Positions 1 through 5,667 of a stretch of 36,802 nucleotides of DNA are shown piece after piece. The stretch lies in IMG/VR virus record IMGVR_UViG_3300022833_000027, positions 1 through 36,802 of that record; one strand, given 5' to 3'. The notes below the pieces were generated by a model. That model saw only the letters and a program-made list of their open reading frames with translations. It was not told the DNA's origin and searched no databases. The position numbers were made by a program, and so were the translations under genes. Positions within the stretch are counted from its first letter, which is position 1. Each line of letters starts with the position of its first letter. Source of the DNA: a virus.

Positions 1-575
1 TCGGTCGGCTCTTTGGCCCATCGCTCATAGACGAACCGAAAACCCTCTGGCGTCGTATAAGCCGACACGCGATTAAACGGGCGCTTGATGCCTTCGGGCT
101 TTTGCCGGTTCCGCGCGATGATCTGGTTCCAAGCCTTTCGCGCTTGCTCCGTCTTGAGCGTATCTAGCTCGTCAACGTGCGCGCGATAGGTTTCGTACCC
201 AACAATTCTTTCGGGATTGTCCATTGTGCGCAGGACAAAGTCCCCAAACCGTGGCCAACTGGTGTAGATGATGTTTTCGGATTTGTTCCATTTGTGCGGC
301 ACCCCGATGCGTTCAAGCCTGGCGCAAATACGTGGCGCGGTGATCAGGCGAACAAGGTCGTAGGTGGGCGCATACATGCCAATCAACGCCGTTGCGCTGT
401 GTGCCGCGTCCCCGATTGCTGACCAGACCATAACCTCAGACTTGCCAGCGCCAAAGCCCGCAACAAACGCAGGGTGCTTCGCTTCCGACAACAGAAACCG
501 TTCTTGCGGTTCAGTCAGGCTCAGTTGGATCAGGTTTCGCGCGGTCAATTTGCCACCCATCAAAATGATGCACAT
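1..575 (-). CDS. terL: Terminase large subunit, left copy, cut by window start
   Basis: This is the N-terminal 191 codons of a phage DNA-packaging ATPase/nuclease; the rest lies beyond base 1. It translates a Walker A (GFGAGKS) around residue 40 and a Walker B (VDELD) around residue 134, both also in the full copy at 34096-35382. Differences from that copy are nearly all silent. The start used is the ATG at 575; an ATG five codons later (560) is equally possible. It overlaps the end of terS in another frame, the usual terS-terL arrangement. Confidence 0.9.
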   Translation of the reverse strand, partial: MCIILMGGKLTARNLIQLSLTEPQERFLLSEAKHPAFVAGFGAGKSEVMVWSAIGDAAHSATALIGMYAPTYDLVRLITAPRICARLERIGVPHKWNKSENIIYTSWPRFGDFVLRTMDNPERIVGYETYRAHVDELDTLKTEQARKAWNQIIARNRQKPEGIKRPFNRVSAYTTPEGFRFVYERWAKEPT

Positions 576-900
576 CAACTGCGCCTGTGCTTTCGACCAC
601 ATCCTTCTGGCCAAGGTGCTGCTTGCCAAGCCAAATAAGGATCGACGGCACGCCCTTTTCAGCGGCCTTCCACTGATTTCTGCGCAGCGATGCCTTGCCG
701 TGGCTCATATTCTTTTTAATAAGGTCGGAGAAAGAAGTGCCGTTGTGCTTTTTAAGCGCAAAGTTCAGCGTTTTGTCGGTCACCTCAAAGATGTCGCAGA
801 TTTCGTCCTGCGTGCATTGAATCCGCGCCATGCCTTCAATGGTCTTAAACTGTTCGTCGCTCAAAGTGAAAGGCGGTCGGCCTGTAGGTTTTTTGGTCAT
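511..900 (-). CDS. terS: Terminase small subunit-like protein, left copy
   Basis: A 129-residue protein directly upstream of and overlapping terL. The middle (about residues 18-50) reads as a helix-turn-helix, with DEICDIFEVTDKTL as the likely recognition part. That fits the DNA-recognition role of small terminase subunits, which choose the packaging start and load DNA onto TerL. The assignment rests on size, HTH and position. It differs from the right copy at about six residues of 129. Its ATG is preceded by a GGCGGGAAGCC hairpin element that also supplies the Shine-Dalgarno-like purines. Confidence 0.8.
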   Translation of the reverse strand: MTKKPTGRPPFTLSDEQFKTIEGMARIQCTQDEICDIFEVTDKTLNFALKKHNGTSFSDLIKKNMSHGKASLRRNQWKAAEKGVPSILIWLGKQHLGQKDVVESTGAVDVHHFDGWQIDRAKPDPTEPD

Positions 901-901
901 C

Positions 902-934
902 GGCTTCCCGCCCTTTCGTTAGGGCGTCCCGCCC
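902..934 (-). repeat. Two hairpin repeats (GGCGGGANGCC) between mom and terS
   Basis: Elements at 902-912 and 922-934 (plus-strand gggcgtcccgccc is a perfect 5-bp stem with a 3-base loop). The first lies just ahead of the terS ATG; the second covers the last codons and stop of mom. Further copies are at 2146-2156, 2171-2181, 2431-2441, 35710-35720 and 35730-35742. Confidence 0.7.
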
Positions 935-1617
935 GTTGTAGAATTTGGAGCGTGTGGATCGGTGCTGCCCCGTCGCCCTGCTGACTGGTCGTCAGTGGTC
1001 GCCTGCTTCACACGCTTAGGGTATGGCTTAGATAGTGGCGCAATCTGCGCCCGCATGGCGTCGTCTAGTGGCATTAGGTAGCGGTGTTTTCCCGGGACTT
1101 CAACAACGGTTGCGTTAATGTCAATTTTCCGCGCGCCATGAATGTTTTGCACCAATCCTTTTGCGCCTATTGATCTTGGATGTGTCAATTTTCCCAAAAT
1201 CATATAAAACTTTGCAGCGCTGCCTTGCCCATTGTAAACCCAATTGCCAGCTTGATAGATGCCGCCATGATGCCCTTGTGATTGATCGGCAAACGATACG
1301 ATCATCCGCAGATTAGAATTTGCCTTATGCAAAAAATTCATTGCCAATGATGCGATTCGCGAAACCGCATTTTCATGCTTGGTCAATGCGATTCGAACCA
1401 ATTCGACACATTCATCTTGACCCAAGCTATACGGCATTCCAAGATTTGGCGTTGCACCGCGACCAAATATCACAACGCCAATAAATTTACCTTTTTCCCA
1501 TGCGCCGACTTTGACCAATTTCCCCACAGGCAAGCATTTGCTATAATGCCAGTTGACGCAGGCATACTTCGCCGCCGCATGTGTCGCCCAGTCTATGCGC
1601 AAATCAGCCTTGCCCAT
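919..1617 (-). CDS. Mom-family DNA modification protein, left copy
   Basis: A 232-residue protein resembling the phage Mu Mom family (GNAT-like fold), which modifies adenine in phage DNA so that host restriction enzymes cannot cut it. Visible family-like elements are WHYS (23-26), a GAWEKGKFIGVVIFG strand region (38-52), and a SFADQSQGHHGGIYQAGNW block (108-126) with Asp111 and Tyr121 ten residues apart. It starts inside the end of the ParB-fold gene and ends with GGTP encoded by a hairpin repeat. The outer parts match the right copy almost exactly while the core differs strongly. Family assignment is from memory of motifs; activity is inferred. Confidence 0.7.
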   Translation of the reverse strand: MGKADLRIDWATHAAAKYACVNWHYSKCLPVGKLVKVGAWEKGKFIGVVIFGRGATPNLGMPYSLGQDECVELVRIALTKHENAVSRIASLAMNFLHKANSNLRMIVSFADQSQGHHGGIYQAGNWVYNGQGSAAKFYMILGKLTHPRSIGAKGLVQNIHGARKIDINATVVEVPGKHRYLMPLDDAMRAQIAPLSKPYPKRVKQATTDDQSAGRRGSTDPHAPNSTTGGTP

Positions 1618-2143
1618 GTTCTCGCAAATCCCATTCTGCTGCGCAATGCGGGCATGTCACCATTTTCGGCGCAAGTTCGTCTAGCTTGCCTTGATCGTCT
1701 TCAGTGCCGGGCGCAAAATCTGGTTCGTCAAACAAACGAGCCATTTCGTCAACATCAAATCCCGTCAGTGACAGGTCAAAGTCCAACGCGTCCAGTTCGC
1801 CCAACTCAACCTTGAGCATCGCGTCGTCCCAGCCTGCGTTTAGCGCCAGTTTGTTGTCTGCAATCACATAGGCTTTCTTCTGCGCGTCGGTCCAGCCATC
1901 GGCGACCATGCACGGCACGTCTTTGATGCCCAGCTTTTGCGCGGCCAAGATCCGGCCGTGGCCTGCAATCAATCCGCCATCGGCTTCGATCAGAACCGGC
2001 ACTGTCCAGCCCCATTCTTTGATGCTGGCTGCGATCTGCGACACTTGCTCGGCGCTGTGCGTCCGGCTGTTGCGCGCATATGGGATCAAGTCAGCAACCT
2101 TGCGGCGTTCGACTTTATCCGCTGGCCATTTCTGATCTGCCAT
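1604..2143 (-). CDS. ParB-like N-terminal domain protein, left copy
   Basis: A 179-residue protein with the ParB/Srx fold signature: LIPYARNSRTHS (19-30) followed by GGLIAGHGRILAA (56-68). Such domains occur in phage DNA-modification modules, often beside or fused to methyltransferases; here the partner is the Mom-like gene, which overlaps its 3' end by 14 bases. The C-terminus has a CPHC half zinc ribbon (from about 162). A role in DNA recognition, or in helping the Mom-like protein, is inference. It is not a plasmid partition gene: there is no ParA. A hairpin repeat sits a few bases before its ATG. Confidence 0.85.
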   Translation of the reverse strand: MADQKWPADKVERRKVADLIPYARNSRTHSAEQVSQIAASIKEWGWTVPVLIEADGGLIAGHGRILAAQKLGIKDVPCMVADGWTDAQKKAYVIADNKLALNAGWDDAMLKVELGELDALDFDLSLTGFDVDEMARLFDEPDFAPGTEDDQGKLDELAPKMVTCPHCAAEWDLREHGQG

Positions 2144-2145
2144 CA

Positions 2146-2181
2146 GGCGTCCCGCCTTTGCTATCGTTAAGGCATCCTGCC
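2146..2181 (-). repeat. Two hairpin repeats upstream of parB
   Basis: Elements at 2146-2156 (ggcgtcccgcc) and 2171-2181 (ggcatcctgcc). The second differs from the first in both arms in a way that keeps the stem paired (cg to ta). The first sits 2 bases before the ParB ATG, where a Shine-Dalgarno would be; read on the minus strand it offers GGCGGGA. A third copy at 2431-2441 has a G-U wobble version. Confidence 0.7.
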
Positions 2182-2235
2182 CATAGAAAGACCCGCCTTG
2201 TTTATGGGCAGAACTTTGGTCTTGTAGATGCGCGA

Positions 2236-2315
2236 AACCGATTGCGGGATTTGAACCCGCGACCTTCCGTCCCTCGTCGGGCTGCGGCTGCTCTCATCCT
2301 CTGAGCTAAACCGGA
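2236..2315 (-). tRNA. tRNA-like RNA or pseudo-tRNA without a standard anticodon arm
   Basis: Read on the minus strand it has a canonical T arm (GCGGG, TTCAAAT, CCCGC), a canonical D arm (GCTC, AGAGGATGA, GAGC) with T8-A9, and a 7-position acceptor stem with six pairs. The region between D and T arms is about 28 bases, contains a GCAGCC tandem repeat, and has no U33, so no normal anticodon loop can be drawn; a short stem with a GACGA loop is possible. No CCA is encoded. The stem continues beyond the tRNA body through gcgcga (2230-2235) pairing with tcgcgc (2317-2322). It could be a decayed tRNA or a structured leader element. A tRNA finder may still report it. Confidence 0.5.
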
Positions 2316-2458
2316 GTCGCGCCTCATGATGTGTGATTATGCGACTTCCAATAATGGCTGCAACCCTGATACAAGGCCAATCACACAACAACAAACTCAA
2401 CTAGTAACCCGCCAGGGGGCGCATCGTTAAGGCATCCCGCCCGTTGGTTGGCATAATA

Positions 2459-2570
2459 GCTTGCGCACGGTGCCTGCCTGCGAATTAACGCGACACCGTG
2501 ACAATTGCGGCTGGGTAATCCCTGCCCGCGAATGCGGCGATGATACCACAAGCGGACAGGGTGCGCAAGC
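2459..2570. repeat. 10-bp inverted repeat around the late leader start
   Basis: gcttgcgcac at 2459-2468 is the exact reverse complement of gtgcgcaagc at 2561-2570. The right arm contains the -35-like hexamer of the minus-strand promoter candidate. Looping or repressor binding would be natural roles, but that is inference. Confidence 0.55.
2540..2568 (-). promoter_or_regulatory. Promoter-like site for the late leader
   Basis: On the minus strand TTGCGC (2568-2563), a 17-base spacer and TATCAT (2545-2540) give a sigma70-type match. It would start a transcript just before the tRNA-like fold and parB. The same -35 form recurs at 13155 on the plus strand, and TTGCGG at 4032. Confidence 0.5.
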
Positions 2571-2573
2571 GGG

Positions 2574-2747
2574 TCATAACGCTCTAGTAATCTCCACTCT
2601 AACGACGTCGCAGCGGCGGCGAAAAATTGGTGTGAAATCAAAGGATGAAACCGACACACCCAGCCCATTTTTGAAAGCTCCTCGTATTGATTTGTTCAGT
2701 TCGTAAACCGCGCGATTGATTTCGTCTGCATGCTCTTGGTCTGTCAT
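2574..2747 (-). CDS. Small hypothetical protein, 57 aa
   Basis: A 57-residue protein beginning MTDQEHADEINRAVYELN. Its ATG overlaps the stop of the preceding gene as ATGA, the linkage used throughout this operon. The N-terminal half is acidic and probably helical; the C-terminal half is basic (IFRRRCDVVRVEITRAL). No family recognised. It is the last gene of the middle block, and its 3' end touches the promoter-like site of the late leader. Support is coupling, codon use like the neighbours and a complete frame. Confidence 0.65.
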   Translation of the reverse strand: MTDQEHADEINRAVYELNKSIRGAFKNGLGVSVSSFDFTPIFRRRCDVVRVEITRAL

Positions 2748-2944
2748 TCTGTGATTCCTTGTTTTGCCTTCGGTCGCCCCAATGGCAAGTCCTTAGCGGC
2801 TGCGGCGGCTACGTCAGCGGCGTATGCCTCGACCTGGGCGGCTACCTTTGCAGCGTATGCCACTGGAACCCACCCCGTAGGCAGCGCCTTAAACCCTGCG
2901 GCCTCTAGCCGGCGCTTGCGGCGGTTGCGCTCGGCGGCGGTCAT
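2744..2944 (-). CDS. Small alanine-rich hypothetical protein
   Basis: A 66-residue protein starting MTAAERNRRKRRLEAAGF, with an Ala-rich probable helix in the middle. The ATG overlaps the previous stop as ATGA. The MTAAERN start is shared with the next two genes upstream, so the start region appears to have been copied; after that peptide the sequences differ. A longer frame begins 12 codons earlier, but the coupling and shared start favour 2944. Function unknown; the basic N-terminus could contact nucleic acid. Confidence 0.65.
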   Translation of the reverse strand: MTAAERNRRKRRLEAAGFKALPTGWVPVAYAAKVAAQVEAYAADVAAAAAKDLPLGRPKAKQGITE

Positions 2945-3366
2945 GTCGTTGCCGTGGCGCGGTATGCGGAAATTGCCCAATAAAGATTCTTCACTTCTAC
3001 ATCGCAGGCATTGTAAAAGTTTTCGTCAGTCAGATCGTCCGCCACCTCGGCCATCGCATCCGCCGCCTGCACTCGCTTGCGCAGCCGTTTAATCTCGGCC
3101 TGCGCGGCTTCTAGGGCGTCGGCGGCGTTGTGCATGTCGATTAGAACCCTCCCCGTCGTGTAGCCGGGTGAAGTCCTTGGGTGGGGCGCAATCGACGGCT
3201 CGTCACCCCATGAGGCAAGGTATTTATCATAGGCGACACGAGCGATGTTCTGCGCGTCTGGCTGGGCGGCATCCGGCATGTCCCGTTCGTGCTCCATTGG
3301 GCTGCGGCGGCTGTTTGGTATGTCAGTCATGCGCTTGTCTCCTATGTTTCGTTCGGCAGCGGTCAT
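2941..3366 (-). CDS. Hypothetical protein with shared N-terminal module (A)
   Basis: A 141-residue protein starting MTAAERNIGDKR and continuing MTDIPNSRRSPMEHERDM. The second methionine (ATG at 3330) has a good AGGAGA ribosome site, so two starts may be used. The C-terminal part contains a probable coiled coil (residues about 85-110, ALEAAQAEIKRLRKRVQAAD) and ends AISAYRATATT, a tail form common in small phage proteins near Lar-type genes. The first 35 residues nearly equal those of the next gene, but the rest does not. Function unknown. Confidence 0.65.
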   Translation of the reverse strand: MTAAERNIGDKRMTDIPNSRRSPMEHERDMPDAAQPDAQNIARVAYDKYLASWGDEPSIAPHPRTSPGYTTGRVLIDMHNAADALEAAQAEIKRLRKRVQAADAMAEVADDLTDENFYNACDVEVKNLYWAISAYRATATT

Positions 3367-3761
3367 TCGATTGCATCCTGCGCAAGGGCGGCGCGGGCTG
3401 GCTGTGTCGTGAAGCTGTCTGGGGTGTAGTCCCCATCGCAAACAGCATCCATCAAGACCATCAGTTCCGCCAACGCCTCCCGCAGCTTGGAACTCTCGGA
3501 CAGTGCGGCGTCGTAAAGATCGGCGCGGACGTATTCGGTGCCTGTCTCATCATGGCCGCAGTAGCTGTCAGGGTGCGAAACCTCTATTTCGTCAATCCAA
3601 CTTGGTTCATTGTTCACGGTTTCTATCGGCATCGCCCAAATCCGTTCCGGCGCGTCTGTCTGTGCATCCGGCATGTCCCGCTCATGTTCCATAGGACTGC
3701 GGCGGCTGTTTGGAATGTCAGTCATTGGCTTGTCTCCTGTGTTTCGCTCGGCGGCGGTCAT
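3363..3761 (-). CDS. Hypothetical protein with shared N-terminal module (B)
   Basis: A 132-residue protein starting MTAAERNTGDKP, then MTDIPNSRRSPMEHERDM as in the neighbouring gene. The start at 3761 has a near-perfect Shine-Dalgarno (AAGGAGG) and overlaps the previous stop as ATGA. An internal ATG at the MTDIPN point also has AGGAGA in front. The body carries PERIWAMPIETV and EYVRADLYDAAL, features of a widespread but uncharacterised phage protein type, followed by a helical region. Acidic overall. Function unknown. Confidence 0.65.
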   Translation of the reverse strand: MTAAERNTGDKPMTDIPNSRRSPMEHERDMPDAQTDAPERIWAMPIETVNNEPSWIDEIEVSHPDSYCGHDETGTEYVRADLYDAALSESSKLREALAELMVLMDAVCDGDYTPDSFTTQPARAALAQDAIE

Positions 3762-3967
3762 GCTGCCTCCTTTTCTGCGCGCGCCTTGCGGATGCGGTTC
3801 ATCATGCGCTTGTATTCCATGATGCGCTTTGCAGACTCAATAACAGTCAACGTGTAGTCCGTCGCTCCTGGAGTTTTGTCCTTGATTATGACCATGTTTA
3901 CTGCGTTGTCAGTGTAGAATGTTGAGCCTGAGTGAAAAGATGCGATAAGATTTTGCGCTGCGGTCAT
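3758..3967 (-). CDS. Small hypothetical protein, 69 aa
   Basis: First gene after a promoter-like site. Two ATGs are in frame, at 3973 and 3967; the second is better spaced from GGAGA and gives MTAAQNLIASF, similar to the MTAAERN starts that follow. The C-terminus is strongly charged (ESAKRIMEYKRMMNRIRKARAEKEAA), probably one helix. The gene ends in AAGGAGGCAGC, which doubles as the ribosome site of the next gene. No family recognised. Confidence 0.6.
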   Translation of the reverse strand: MTAAQNLIASFHSGSTFYTDNAVNMVIIKDKTPGATDYTLTVIESAKRIMEYKRMMNRIRKARAEKEAA

Positions 3968-4003
3968 TGTCATTCTCCGGTGTGTGCTTCGTTGCTATGC
4001 CTT

Positions 4004-4032
4004 CTTATAGCGTGACGCGACACAGGCCGCAA
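4004..4032 (-). promoter_or_regulatory. Promoter-like site for the middle small-gene cluster
   Basis: On the minus strand TTGCGG (4032-4027), 17 bases, TATAAG (4009-4004). It lies between the NusG-like gene and the first small gene, and would start a transcript about 35 bases before that gene's ATG. Confidence 0.55.
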
Positions 4033-4055
4033 GCATAATCGACATGCAAAACGAA

Positions 4056-4646
4056 TTAATCTGCGCCCTCTACGTCAAACGCGTCGAACACGACCGGCAT
4101 TCCCCGATCCGTCCTTGCCGCAACCCGGTTAGCATCAACCATCCGATCGAACGTAACCAGCATATCCTTGAGCGGCCCGCTAATCGCCCGCAGGCGCTGC
4201 CCCTCGTTGTATTGCGTGACTTCATCGCGGCTAGCGCTGTTGATGCGCTGAGCGGCCCTATATGCGCTGTCAGCGTCATCCATGAACCCTTGCAGGCCAA
4301 GAATGCCACCGCCGCCGATCAAATCGCGCTTAGACACGGCCATAATCGTGCTGGACAGGTGCTCAATCTGCGTGGCCGCAAAATAGTTGTGATCGTCTAG
4401 GTCCATTACGATGTAATTCGGCAGGGCTGGCACGTCAAACGCGGTCCAATCCCGATCGCCCGAAAGTCGCTTGAACTCCATCCGCTTGCCGCACCACGCG
4501 GTTATGCCCATCTGGCGCAGCTCCTCAACAACCCACAACTGCTTGCGGATCCAGTTTACCCCCACAGGCTTGCCTTCTTCCTTTGCGACGGGGGCGTGCG
4601 TGTCGCGGCATTGCCCGCCTGAAACGTATCCTAGATATTTCGTCAT
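4056..4646 (-). CDS. Phage NusG-like transcription elongation/antitermination protein
   Basis: A 196-residue protein with a NusG-type layout. The N-terminal domain (about 31-105) has QLWVVEELRQMGITAWCGKR, a VPALPNYIVMDL strand (72-83) and a region ending TIMAV. A KOW-like motif follows at about 148-165 (NEGQRLRAISGPLKDMLVTF). NusG proteins bind the RNA polymerase clamp and alter pausing and termination. The ATG at 4646 has AAGAAAGG in front and overlaps the upstream stop as ATGA; a longer frame to 4760 is not needed. It is the last early gene, just before a promoter and the late region, the place where a late antiterminator would be expected. That role is inference. Confidence 0.75.
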   Translation of the reverse strand: MTKYLGYVSGGQCRDTHAPVAKEEGKPVGVNWIRKQLWVVEELRQMGITAWCGKRMEFKRLSGDRDWTAFDVPALPNYIVMDLDDHNYFAATQIEHLSSTIMAVSKRDLIGGGGILGLQGFMDDADSAYRAAQRINSASRDEVTQYNEGQRLRAISGPLKDMLVTFDRMVDANRVAARTDRGMPVVFDAFDVEGAD

Positions 4647-4843
4647 GCTTTGCCTTTCTTGTTCCATGGCGTCCAAGGCGTCCACGCGACGTCTACTGCG
4701 TCCAGCACCCCAAGCGCTATGGCCGCTTGTCGCAATGCCAGCGGCGTATGTTCCCGGCATAGCGCGGCGTTGGCGATCAACAGCGGGATGTCGGCGGGCT
4801 TGCCTTGCAGCGCGGCAATGGTGGCGCGGCGTGTGTCAGTCAT
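4643..4843 (-). CDS. Small hypothetical protein
   Basis: A 66-residue protein starting MTDTRRATIAALQG and ending WTPWTPWNKKGKA. The start was chosen at 4843 because it overlaps the previous gene's stop by 8 bases and has a purine-rich leader; the open frame extends further upstream without ribosome-site support. Its last codons (AAGAAAGGCAAA) form the ribosome site of the NusG-like gene. No family recognised; the middle looks helical. Confidence 0.6.
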   Translation of the reverse strand: MTDTRRATIAALQGKPADIPLLIANAALCREHTPLALRQAAIALGVLDAVDVAWTPWTPWNKKGKA

Positions 4844-5030
4844 TCCCTGCATCCCCTGTTGCGTTGATTGCCTTGCGCAGCGCCGTTGCCGCTTGCGTGT
4901 ATCCCGGCCAGGCGCTCTTGCGCTCATACAATGCGACACGGCGTTCTGCGTCATGCGCGGGGAAAGTATCAATCCACAATCCATCTAAGGTGATGTTTCC
5001 GCCATTGGCCGTGGCTGTGAAGGCGGTCAT
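4836..5030 (-). CDS. Small hypothetical protein, 64 aa
   Basis: A 64-residue protein starting MTAFTATANGGNITLDGLWI. The beginning looks like beta strands (TANGGNITLDGLWIDTF) and the rest helical (DAERRVALYERKSAWPGYTQAATALRKAI). The ATG overlaps the HTH gene's stop as ATGA. No family recognised. Position in a tightly coupled run and matching codon use support it as a real gene. Confidence 0.6.
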   Translation of the reverse strand: MTAFTATANGGNITLDGLWIDTFPAHDAERRVALYERKSAWPGYTQAATALRKAINATGDAGND

Positions 5031-5515
5031 GCGCGCACCGCGTTTTTGCTTGGCGCGGAAAGGCTGACTTTGACCTTGGTAGCCGTGACCATCGCAATCG
5101 CATCTTTTATTGTGTATTTGGATTTGCGCAGCGTATTTACGTCTGCAATTTGCAATTTAGTTAGGCCAGCCATGGGGTCAACTGGCGCAACAGCGACTGG
5201 CCTGACGTCTCTCAAACGCGGCGGGGAACCTACTCTGATTGCCGCGCTGGCTAACGCTGTTCTGCCAACGCCCAAAACTGCTGCGATTTGATTTCTAGTC
5301 ATCGGGCCATCCCACAGCGCTTGCACCTCTGGCGTCCATTCCACGGCTAAACGGTGCGGACGCGGGCGATCGACGGCAGGTCGTAGGCCAAGGCGATCCT
5401 GCCGGTATCGCACGCCGGAAATTGACATGCCAAGAACGGCTCCGATTTCAATTCTTGTTTTACCATCAAGCGTCATCTCCACAATCGTGTTTGTCTCTGT
5501 TATGCTCTGCTTCAT
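5027..5515 (-). CDS. Protein with two helix-turn-helix-like segments
   Basis: A 162-residue basic protein. The first HTH-like stretch lies around residues 11-44 (DGKTRIEIGAVLGMSISGVR). A second one around 70-97 (MTRNQIAAVLGVGRTALASA) follows a WTPEVQALWDG segment that recalls GcrA-type and Myb-like regulators. A DNA-binding regulatory role is likely; the target is unknown. The start overlaps the previous stop as TAATG. It lies in the distal early operon near the NusG-like gene, so a part in the early-to-late switch is possible. A third helical stretch (TIKDAIAMV) may add contacts. Confidence 0.6.
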   Translation of the reverse strand: MKQSITETNTIVEMTLDGKTRIEIGAVLGMSISGVRYRQDRLGLRPAVDRPRPHRLAVEWTPEVQALWDGPMTRNQIAAVLGVGRTALASAAIRVGSPPRLRDVRPVAVAPVDPMAGLTKLQIADVNTLRKSKYTIKDAIAMVTATKVKVSLSAPSKNAVRA

Positions 5516-5667
5516 TATGCAATCTCCCGATCGTCTGCGTTAATAATAAGCGCCTTCGCGGCGTCTACGTCGTCCGGCATACACCACCCTGCGACATGAA
5601 CGTATCCGGCTTTGACCATCATGCGTTGATGCTGGCGCTTCTGCGCGCGGGTTGTCTTGTCAATCAT
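5515..5667 (-). CDS. Small hypothetical protein, 50 aa
   Basis: A 50-residue protein starting MIDKTTRAQKRQHQRMMVKA. A basic N-terminal helix is followed by GYVHVAGWCMPDDVDAAKALI. The sequence AGYVHVAGWCMP resembles the AGFKALPTGWVP stretch of the gene at 2744-2944 (basic helix, then a turn with a Trp), so the two may be distant relatives. Start overlaps the upstream stop as ATGA with GGGGGG in front; stop overlaps the next start as TAATG. Confidence 0.65.
   Translation of the reverse strand: MIDKTTRAQKRQHQRMMVKAGYVHVAGWCMPDDVDAAKALIINADDREIA

Larger units (their letters stand above)
1..2000. repeat. Left copy of ~2 kb diverged terminal direct repeat
   Basis: This segment (end of terL through terS, mom and most of parB) recurs at 34808-36802 in the same orientation. 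The offset is 34807 in terL and terS and 34802 in parB because of small length differences inside mom. The first 116 bases are identical to the right copy; after that, scattered mostly silent differences appear. The central part of mom is much more diverged than its flanks. A contig that wraps once around a circular genome through two strain variants would look like this; a real duplication is the alternative. Confidence 0.9.
2157..2573 (-). other. Non-coding leader between the last middle gene and parB
   Basis: About 420 bases with no convincing gene on either strand; open frames here lack Shine-Dalgarno sites and mostly run across the tRNA-like fold. It holds a promoter-like site (2540-2568), a 10-bp perfect inverted repeat (2459-2468 with 2561-2570), a smaller one (cacggtg 2466-2472 with caccgtg 2494-2500), the tRNA-like fold (2236-2315) and hairpin repeats. 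It most likely forms the long 5' leader of the late transcript. Confidence 0.6.

Noticed and set aside
1604-2143. Plasmid-type ParB partition gene
   Set aside because: No ParA and no parS-like repeats; linkage to a Mom-like gene and terminase points to a DNA-modification context.
2236-2315. Ordinary functional tRNA
   Set aside because: The segment between D and T arms has no U33 and no 5-bp/7-base anticodon arm, so an amino-acid identity cannot be assigned.
2461-2706. Plus-strand 81-codon frame opposite the small gene at 2574-2747
   Set aside because: No ribosome site, and it lies antisense to an ATGA-coupled minus-strand gene and across the promoter-like site.
4647-4760. N-terminal extension of the NusG-like protein to 4760
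   Set aside because: The extra residues are low-complexity and overlap the upstream gene. The internal ATG at 4646 has a ribosome site and an ATGA junction.
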